A stretch of 22,352 nucleotides of DNA from NCBI GenBank assembly GCA_017431185.1, contig JAFRLP010000156.1, forward strand, positions 1 to 22,352, given 5' to 3'. Source of the stretch: Victivallales bacterium. GTDB taxonomy: Bacteria > Verrucomicrobiota > Lentisphaeria > Oligosphaerales > Oligosphaeraceae. Below are positions 6,839 to 14,101 of this stretch, piece by piece. Under the pieces are notes generated by a model. It made no database searches. It was not told the origin of the DNA and worked only from the letters and a program-made list of their open reading frames with translations. The position numbers were made by a program, and so were the translations under genes. Each line of letters begins with the position of its first letter. Position 1 is the stretch's first letter.

Positions 6839-8198
6839 CGCACGGCAGACACGGCTCGCCATCGACCTGGGGGCAACCAGCCTGCGCATCTGCGCCGGGG
6901 GGGACCCTGACGGGGCGGTGCGCGTCCTGTTCCGCCGTCCCACGCCCACTTGTCGGCATAATGGTTTTCTCTGCTGGGAGTTGCCGGCCATTCTGGCGAG
7001 CCTGTCGGAGGGGCTGGCCGTCTCCGTTGCCGAACTGGACGCGGAGCCCGCCTCCATCGGCTGCACCTCCTGGGCGCAGGATTTCGTGCTGCTGGATGAG
7101 GCGGGGGCGCTTCTGCTTCCCCCTGTCGCCTACCGCGAGCCAACCCTTCGGGGAATGGCTGCGGCCATGGCGCGCCAGTGGCCAGGAGCGGCTTGGCTGC
7201 CGCGTGGCGACATCTCCTCCGCCACGCGGCTCTGGCTTCTGCAAAAGCATTTCCCTGAACAACTGGCGCAGGCGCGCCATCTGCTGTTCCTGGCGGATTT
7301 CGTCAACTACTGGCTGACGGGCCGATGCACGGTCAACTGGTCTTTGGCCGCCATCTCCGGGCTGGTGGAGGCCCGGACGGGCGTCTGGCTCGGTGACCTG
7401 ATGGCCGCCATCGGTGGAAATCTGGCTCCGCAGGAGTGTCCAGATGCGCAGATGCTGGTCGGTCCGGTCAATTCACCGCAGGTTTCCGCGTGCCTTCAGG
7501 GGGTGCCTGTGATTTCGGGAGTCTGCCACGACACGGCTGCCGCCGCCGTTGCCGTTGAACTTCGTCCCGGCGAGTCGCTGTTCTGCCTGGGCACCTGGGC
7601 CATGATGCTCACACCGGAACCGCACGGCTCCGCGCGTCCTCTGCCGTTGCTGCCAGGGAGAGAGGTGTACTTCGTCAGCCTGCCAGGGAGTTGGCTGCTG
7701 GAGCAGTGCATTGCCAAATGGCGTGGCGATGGCATATTCCCTGGCTGGGAAGAACTGGATCGAGCCACCGTCACTTCCTCTTGCACTGCACGTTTTGACC
7801 CGTTCCATCCCTCTTTGACGGCGGCGACGGACGATATGCCCGCCGCCATCGCCGCCCTCTGCCCGAATGGCACTCCAAGAACGCCTGGCGACTTCGCCCG
7901 TGCCATCACCGCCTCGCTGACGGAGGTGTACGCCGCTGCCCTGCAGCGTGCAGGATGTCGCTCTGCCGTGCTGGTCGGGGGCGGAATACAGAATCGCCCT
8001 CTGGTCAATGCCCTGAAGTCCCGTTTCCCCATCCGTTTGGGTCCGCAGGAGGCCACCGCCGCTGGCTGTATCCTCATGCAGTCCCTTTGGAAAAAGAGAG
8101 TACCCATTCAGAACCCCAGACAATTTCAATCCGCGAGGCCTGAAGGCCTCGCGGGCAGGTTGGGGACTCACCCCTGGCGCGTAAGGCACAGTCGGTAA
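6828..8198 (+). CDS. FGGY carbohydrate kinase, rhamnulokinase-like
   Basis: The 456-residue protein is an FGGY kinase closest in motif order to L-rhamnulokinase (RhaB), which phosphorylates ketoses with ATP. Landmarks are DLGATSLR (13-20), GCTSWAQDFVLLD (78-90, like the RhaB TWGVDFVLLD segment), HLLFLADFVNYWLTG (151-165), CHDTAAA with the likely catalytic base D235, LGTWAMM (254-260) and VGGGIQN near the C-terminus. The ATG at 6828 overlaps the amidohydrolase stop, so it is translationally coupled. Its last 32 residues (425-456, from VPIQNPRQ onward) and its stop codon are encoded by repeat element A copy 3. The native C-terminus was therefore replaced or extended by an insertion. The core kinase motifs all precede the junction, so activity may be kept. 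The substrate could be rhamnulose or the product of the neighbouring isomerase. Confidence 0.85.
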   Translation: MAGSARQTRLAIDLGATSLRICAGGDPDGAVRVLFRRPTPTCRHNGFLCWELPAILASLSEGLAVSVAELDAEPASIGCTSWAQDFVLLDEAGALLLPPVAYREPTLRGMAAAMARQWPGAAWLPRGDISSATRLWLLQKHFPEQLAQARHLLFLADFVNYWLTGRCTVNWSLAAISGLVEARTGVWLGDLMAAIGGNLAPQECPDAQMLVGPVNSPQVSACLQGVPVISGVCHDTAAAAVAVELRPGESLFCLGTWAMMLTPEPHGSARPLPLLPGREVYFVSLPGSWLLEQCIAKWRGDGIFPGWEELDRATVTSSCTARFDPFHPSLTAATDDMPAAIAALCPNGTPRTPGDFARAITASLTEVYAAALQRAGCRSAVLVGGGIQNRPLVNALKSRFPIRLGPQEATAAGCILMQSLWKKRVPIQNPRQFQSARPEGLAGRLGTHPWRVRHSR

Positions 8199-8244
8199 AT
8201 CCGAGGCTGTGCATGTCAAAACAGGCGGGGGGCTGAATAGTTAC
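8100..8244. repeat. MITE-like element A, copy 3 (complete, 145 bp)
   Basis: The left end GTACCCATTCAGAACCCC (8100-8117) and the right end (8227-8244, ending CTGAATAGTTAC) form 18-bp terminal inverted repeats with 14 matches. The hairpin is CCGCGAGGCC (8131-8140), loop TGAA, GGCCTCGCGG (8145-8154). The copy has the same length as 3097-3241 and aligns to it at a constant offset of 5003 bases. It overlaps the last 99 bases of the kinase gene and supplies its stop codon. A TTGACA hexamer follows 8 bases after its right end (8253-8258) without a good -10 partner. Confidence 0.8.
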
Positions 8245-8313
8245 AAGACAGATTGACATTCTAAATCCCCCTGATTTTCGCTTTTCACTACCCTCTGAAA
8301 AAAAGGAGAAAAT

Positions 8314-9090
8314 ATGCGCAAGTCCTTCACCCTCATAGAGTTGCTCGTCGTCATCGCCATCATCAGCGTACTGGCCGCGATGCTGTTGCCAGCCCTGTCC
8401 AATGCAAGGCAGAAGGCAAGAATGATCAGCTGCACCAGCAACCTCCGGGAACTGGGGACAGCGGTAATCCAGTATGAAATCTCCAACGACGATTTTCTGC
8501 CAGGGCTCAATCGATTCGCGTATTGGGGCAACAAAGACTGGGCGGAGGCCTCCTGGAAGGCGATGATTTCCGTTTACGCTGGCGGGAAGGTCGATCCCGT
8601 GGAGGGCATCACGACTGGGGACAACAAGACTGCCTATTTGCAGGAGGTCTCCCATGGCATCTTCCGCTGCACCAGTTGGCGGTTGAGCAACATCAACTCC
8701 ATTCCCTCAGGCAGGTCCCAAATGACCGAGAACAACAAGTTCGCCGGCGGTTATGGCTACGGACACATTGCCAGCAAAAACGGCCTGGGATACACGACGG
8801 ACAGCGGACAGGAGTACTGGCTCAAGGCGATTGCGGTGACCAGGCCGTCCGAGACATTGGTCATCGGCGACAACGCCGACAACATCACCTATCGGGACTA
8901 CGGCGCCACACTGGTCCCATACGCGGACAATCGGCATCCCAACCTCCAGAGGCATCTCGGCAAGATGAACCTCTCCTGGATTGACGGACACGTCGCCAGC
9001 ATGACCATTACCGAATTCAGACAGGGACGTCCCAGCACCACATCCATGGCCAACGGCGGAAACTACTATTTCTACGCAAAGGAAAAGTAG
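8314..9090 (+). CDS. Prepilin-type N-terminal, H-X9-DG pseudopilin-like protein
   Basis: The 258-residue protein starts with a type IV pilin/type II secretion signal: [17 protein letters not shown], with E9 in the position needed for prepilin peptidase processing and N-methylation, followed by one hydrophobic helix to about residue 27. The C-terminal part holds H214, nine residues, then D224-G225 ([12 protein letters not shown]), the H-X9-DG motif found with these signals in large PVC-group families. Such proteins are probably exported and surface- or pseudopilus-associated; their individual roles are unknown. The start is well supported by AAGGAG just upstream in an A-rich leader. It follows element A copy 3 and lies 33 bases before a large exported glycosidase-like gene, so the two may be co-expressed. 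Confidence 0.88.
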   Translation: MRKSFTLIELLVVIAIISVLAAMLLPALSNARQKARMISCTSNLRELGTAVIQYEISNDDFLPGLNRFAYWGNKDWAEASWKAMISVYAGGKVDPVEGITTGDNKTAYLQEVSHGIFRCTSWRLSNINSIPSGRSQMTENNKFAGGYGYGHIASKNGLGYTTDSGQEYWLKAIAVTRPSETLVIGDNADNITYRDYGATLVPYADNRHPNLQRHLGKMNLSWIDGHVASMTITEFRQGRPSTTSMANGGNYYFYAKEK

Positions 9091-9123
9091 TCTCCCGGCA
9101 ATCCCGCAAGGAGCGGAACCTGC

Positions 9124-12100
9124 ATGACGGTCAGACAAATAGCCATATCACTTTTTCTGCTGGCGGCATTGGGCGCCAGGGGAGCGACCTCCATTCGCCT
9201 TTTGAAGGAAGGGGACTGGCGGAAGCACTCTGGTCTGGCCGTGGACGCCGACGGGAACGGCGCGCTGTCCGAGGGCAGGGCGGAGACGCTGAACGCATTT
9301 CCGATGGACAAGTCGCGCTCCTATCGGCTCAGCGGGGAGTTCCGCCTGGCCGGGAACGCCAATGAAAAGGCCAGGCTGTATTTCGGGGTTGAGCCTCTGG
9401 ATGCGCGGAATCGGGTCATCCAGCGGTATCATGTCAGCCCAGTGCCTGGCAAGGCCATGGCGGAACTGGCGGCGCCATTGCGTCGGAACGACCTTTTTGC
9501 CATCGTGAGGGGCGCACACGGCTGGACGGCGAAGAGAACCTATCGGCTGGCCCTCCACGCCAAGCAGGACAAAGGCGATTTGCCGAATTTCGACGTCACG
9601 CCCTCCTTTGTCCCCAACGGACTGGAGGAGTTGCCTGACGGGACGGTTAAAGTCACCTTCGCGAATCCTTGCCAGGTGACGGCGGACGCAGGGACTGCGG
9701 CGCGTCTCCATCAGGATGGCGACACCTACATCTATGCCGCAGCCAACCGCAGAAAACCCAGCGGGGAGTGGCAGACATTCTCGGGAATGTTTTCCCTGAA
9801 GGGCAGCGGGATGGGCGGCTGCGCCGTCCATCCTGGAACAGCCTCGGTGAAGGTTGTCTTCTTTTTGACTGGGGCGATAAGGAAACGAAACTGGAGTTTC
9901 GTCAGATTCAGTTGGAGGAATGCGCGGAGAAGGGGCTTCCGATACCCGAAGTCGCCTTCAATCCCGACTGGAATCGCCGTCCTTTTGAGATTATTTCGGG
10001 TGAATTGCCCCAGCCCCACTGCCCGACATTGCTTCACATGGAACAACTGGATCCTGAGCAATGCCGTGTGGTCGGCAATGCCAGATTCTCCCTGACCACC
10101 GAGGCTGTCACCTGGCGCGACAAGGCTGGAAAGCTGGAAATCCCCGAAGGGGAGGGCGCTTACTCGCTCTTCTTCCCGAAGCCGGTGGAGGTCTCCCGGA
10201 AAATCGATGGATTCGAATTATGGACAAAAGGGCCGGCCAGCGTGTATGTCAAGAGATTCTACGTGGAATACACCGATGCGGGCGGACGCCAGGGCAGAGT
10301 GACCATGACTGGCGGCTCCAATCGCCTTTACGGCAATGTCTGGTGGCAGCCCGCCATTGGCAAACTGCCCGCCAATGCGCAGTTTCCCCTGAAGGTGACG
10401 GGATTGACGTTTGTCCTGCCTCCCAAGACACGCGCCGACACCATCATCTTCGACACGCTGGGGGGCTTTCAATTCGAGAAAATCAGCCTGCCTGACACCT
10501 CTGGCCAGCCGATGCCGTTTCCCGTCACGCCCGACTCCATTCTGCCAGGCATCCAGGGTGAGGTCTGCGCACTTGAGTCGAGATGCCGGAATCAGGTCTG
10601 CGAATGGCATGTCAAGGCGGGGGATGACTCCATCCTCTACCGCTACGAGCCGAAGACGGGCACGCTGGGCGATATCCAGGTCATCTTCAACGGTGGCTCT
10701 CCCTTCTTCCCCGCCTTCAACGGGGGGCCCATCGCCAAAATCCCAGAGGCGGGCGGTTTTCTTCCCGTTGACATCGAGTTGAACAACTCCCCGGAGACAC
10801 AGGAGAAGCACATTCGTCTTTGTCCCGGCGACCCGGAAATCAACGCCCACTTGCTTTCCTTCCAGTTCAGGGAGGGACGCGCCGACACGCGCTGGCGCTG
10901 GGAGAAGAATGGACGTCATCTGGAATTTTCCCTGGGCCTCTACGTGAAGAACCGTTCCCTGGCCGTGGAGGCGGCATCGGAAATACCGTTCATCACCGAC
11001 TTTGACTGCGGATATACGCAGGACACCCCGAAGCCCCGTCTGTTCTCCCTGGCCTATCTCCATAATCGCTGGGGGTTTCCCTCCCTGTTGGCCACGGATG
11101 ACTATTTCGTCTCCTTGTTTCCTGACTACCACCGCAGCAACGCCAGTTTCCTGGTCGAGAGTTTCAAGGCCTTCGGTCTGCCGAAAGCCGAGGTGCTCGG
11201 CGAATCTTCGGCGCGAATTACGGGCGGTTGCAGTTACATACCCAAGACCGACGGCACGCTGAATTGCCTTGGGGAGCGCATCTACATCACCGTGTCTGGC
11301 AATCTGGAGGCGGTCATGCCGAACATCCCCAATCCCAGAAGCAGATACTTCGACGAGATGAAGCGGCGGGTCTGCACCATACGGATGTATGAACTGAAGA
11401 AGCCCGAGGACTTGCCGCATGAAATCGAATTCTGGCGGAGGATGCGCGCATACGGAGTCACTGACCTTTTCCTGCGGTATCACGCAGGGCAGTTCAGGAC
11501 CCCGTTTGCCTCCAACCGCTTCAACCACTCCCTGACGGGAGCGCAGTATGTCGGGGGGGACTTCGCCTTCCAGACGCTGGTTCAGGAGATGAAGAGACTG
11601 TTTCCCAGAGTCGCACCTTACGAGGACAACCGTTTCATGTCCGCGCTGTCGCCAGATTTTCGGTATGCGTACATTTCCCAGGAGAGCAGCGGTCTGTTCA
11701 GCAACGCCTGGGACCGCTCGTTCAAGCCGAACCCAAGTTCGCAGCACCTGCTTCAGGCGGAATTCACGCCGAATTTCATCCAAAAATACGGATGGAACGC
11801 CTGCTACCTGGATGAATTGTCCAATTCACCGCCTTGGGCGCAGGTCGATTTCAACGCCGACGCGCCTGGCGCGGGCATGTTTCGGGAAGTTCTGCGCAAC
11901 TACGGCTACCTGACGTTGAAGATGAAGGAGTATTACCAGGGACCCATCTGGAGCGAAGGCAACGCGGCCTATTTCTACGCTGGTCTGATGGACACGGACT
12001 ACGCCGACTCGAACACCGCCGCCGACATTCCGCTGGTGGATTTCAAACTGCTGAAATTCAATCCGCTTGAAAACGCCTCCGGCTTTGACAAGACGCGCAT

Positions 12101-12935
12101 CCGAGGCAATGTGGATGAACTGCTGGCCAATGAGATTCTTTTCGGAAACATCGGAATGCTTCACCAGCGGCACAGCATCACCTCGGCCAGCAACATCAGT
12201 CTGGAGCAGCAGAGAGTCATTCTCAAAAGCTATTTCATGGTTCGGCAATTGCAGGAATACTACTGCGGCGTCAAACCAGTGGCCATCGAATACCGCATCG
12301 ACGGAAAATACCTGACCGCCACGAAGATGCTGAGAGGCGGGCAGACCAACACGGGGCTCATCAGAATCCGCTATGAGAACGGGTTGGTCATCCATGTCAA
12401 CCGCTCCAAGTCGGACAACTGGCCTGTGCGTGTGGACGACGCGGAGTTTCTCCTCCCTCCATTCGGCTATGTCGCCTGCCTGCCAGGGAAAATCCTGGTC
12501 TATTCCGCCCTTGTCGATGGGGAGCGTGTGGATTATTCCCGGGGACCGATGTATATTTACGCCGACAGCCATGGGAAAAAGACCGCGTTTCCTGAATTCA
12601 CTGCCATGCATGGAATGCTCATGCGCTACGGAGAGACCCCGGACACCGCGACGTTGACCCCGATGACCTTCGAGAAGGCGGAACGACTGACGGGACTGGT
12701 CTGCGAGCGCGCCATTCCCTGCGACCAGGATGGCAGGGAAATCGGCGCGTCGCTATCCTGTGGCGAGCAGGGACTTGCCATTGACGGCAATGCCTTCCTC
12801 TACCGCCTTGAGGGAGTGAGGCTTCCGCCGCTTTCAACGCAGGCCCCGCGTGTCCTTGAGTCCACCACCCCACAGAGGAAACCAACGGAGAAGCACGACA
12901 CCGGCGAATGGTTCTACGAGGAAAGAAAACCGTGA
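9124..12935 (+). CDS. Large exported glycoside-hydrolase-like protein, interrupted by a -1 frameshift
   Basis: Reading begins at the ATG at 9124 (AAGGAG at 9108-9113) with a signal peptide (MTVRQIAISLFLLAALGARGA). It continues to about 9866, then must move back one base to read on to 12935, giving roughly 1270 residues. The N-terminal 400 or so residues look like beta-sandwich modules. The second half looks like a TIM-barrel hydrolase: RVCTIRMYELKKPEDLP, then DLFLRYHAGQF, then CYLDELSN (near 11801-11824) and IWSEGNAAYFYAG (near 11947-11985), whose acidic residues are candidate catalytic groups. I do not recognise a named family with confidence; a distant GH101/GH31-type barrel is possible. 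Within either reading frame alone the protein would be broken, so it is a recent pseudogene, an assembly error, or a frameshifting gene. Its stop overlaps the next gene's start (TGATG). Confidence 0.6.
9862..9866 (+). other. Frameshift site: T5 run
   Basis: Upstream codons read GTC TTC TTT TTG ACT and soon become basic, nonsensical protein. One frame back the sequence reads TTT GAC TGG GGC GAT (FDWGD) and continues as good protein for 1000 residues. One extra T in this run would restore a single frame (VVFFFDWGDKE). Homopolymer runs are typical places for sequencing indels, and C-TTT-TTG is a weak -1 slippery candidate. Confidence 0.7.
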
Positions 12936-14068
12936 TGAATGAATCCCGTCTTAAGACCGCAAAACAAGGAAAAGCAATGCAAAGCGTAGTTGACCATGAA
13001 TGCACCAGTTGGCTGGTCTTCCACGACCTGACTGGCAACAATACCACTCTTCTGCACAAGAACAGGGATGCCGTGACGCGCCCTTCCCGTGACGTGTCCG
13101 TCCTGATCAGCCCCGCCGGGACACGCTACCAGTGGGTTGGGCTCGGCAATGCCGACATCGGGATGACGGACGGCAAACTCTGCATGAGCATCAACGAAAA
13201 GGGGCTTGCCGCAGTCATGAACAGCGGCGAGAAATGCACCGACAACAGCACGAACCCGAATGGCAAACGCACACCGGACATCCTCAAGGAGGTCGTGGGC
13301 AATTGCGCCTCCATCGACGAGGCACTGGAGATGCTGCGGGGATTTGTCGAGAGGAACGACTATCTCCATGACGACAAAGGCTCGATTTTCTTCTTCCTGG
13401 ACAGGGATGCGGCCTACGTCGTGGAGATGACCGCCCACTATATCTCCCCCATGCGCTATGACCACGGCTACGCCTTCCGCGCCAACATCTGGCACAATCC
13501 TGACATGGCCTCCTTTGCGGACAACAATGTCGCCACCTTCCTGAACAGCGCCAACAGGGAGTATATGGTGCTGACTGGCTTCAATCGAGCGGTTCGCGCC
13601 CATGGGCGCTTTACGGTGGAGGACAGCCTCGCCATCTCCCGCGAGACCGAACTTCCCGACACCCCCATTGAGCGGCGGGTCTGCTCCCAATACACCAACT
13701 CCAGCGCCACCTTGGAACTCGACAGGGAATACCCCTTCCCGCTTTCGACGGCATACGTCCTGATCGGGCCGCCTCGCCAGACGATTTGCGTGCCAGTCCC
13801 CGTCGCCATGCGGGAAGTCCATCCGGCCATGCGTTCCCAGGCGTGGCGGAGCGCCGCCTGGAAACGCTTCGATGAACTGGGTGTGGAGGCACCCGTACCC
13901 GCCGAGTGGCGGGCCTTCGAGAAGGAGACCTTCGCGCAGTACCGCACGGCGCAGGGAAAGGCCCGTGAACTGATGCGTTCCAACCAGCAGGCGGAGGCCG
14001 CTGCCTTGATACAAAAGGCCGCCATGGACATTTGGGGCGCGGGGGCCAAACTGCTGGGCCTTGAGTAG
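12935..14068 (+). CDS. Ntn-hydrolase, C45/linear amide C-N hydrolase-like
   Basis: The 377-residue protein resembles Ntn-hydrolases of the acyltransferase/choloylglycine hydrolase group. In these a cysteine becomes the N-terminal nucleophile after autocleavage of a short propeptide and attacks amide bonds. Here C23 sits in DHECTSWLVF, followed by LLHKNRDA (39-46), like the KNRD/RNLD signature, and by SINEKGLAAVMNSGEKC, typical of the core sheet. The ATG at 12935 overlaps the previous stop and follows GAGGAAAG. An ATG at 12977 with AAGGA in front would give an 8-residue propeptide (MQSVVDHE) and is equally credible. No signal peptide is visible, so it would act in the cytoplasm, perhaps removing an acyl or amide group from imported sugar conjugates. 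The substrate is unknown. Confidence 0.7.
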   Translation: MNESRLKTAKQGKAMQSVVDHECTSWLVFHDLTGNNTTLLHKNRDAVTRPSRDVSVLISPAGTRYQWVGLGNADIGMTDGKLCMSINEKGLAAVMNSGEKCTDNSTNPNGKRTPDILKEVVGNCASIDEALEMLRGFVERNDYLHDDKGSIFFFLDRDAAYVVEMTAHYISPMRYDHGYAFRANIWHNPDMASFADNNVATFLNSANREYMVLTGFNRAVRAHGRFTVEDSLAISRETELPDTPIERRVCSQYTNSSATLELDREYPFPLSTAYVLIGPPRQTICVPVPVAMREVHPAMRSQAWRSAAWKRFDELGVEAPVPAEWRAFEKETFAQYRTAQGKARELMRSNQQAEAAALIQKAAMDIWGAGAKLLGLE

Positions 14069-14101
14069 CGTTCAGGGTGATTCCGTCAGGGAGAGAGGCG
14101 C

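Noticed and set aside
5426..7066. 546-residue minus-strand open frame, and similar long antisense frames at 10218-11783 and 12914-14014
   Set aside because: Each lies opposite a well-supported gene. Long antisense frames are expected in GC-rich DNA, and none shows a recognisable domain.
1..8244. Repeated hairpins as a possible CRISPR array or integron attC sites
   Set aside because: Copies are kilobases apart, lack regular spacers, and no Cas or integrase gene is present; paired terminal inverted repeats fit a MITE better.
8253..8258. Perfect TTGACA hexamer before the pseudopilin gene
   Set aside because: No acceptable -10 box lies 16-18 bases downstream, so I do not call a promoter.
9669..9863. 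Separate start for the downstream part of the large glycosidase-like gene at 9669
   Set aside because: Protein before about 9862 in that frame looks like a shadow of the upstream frame, so the downstream part has no credible start of its own.
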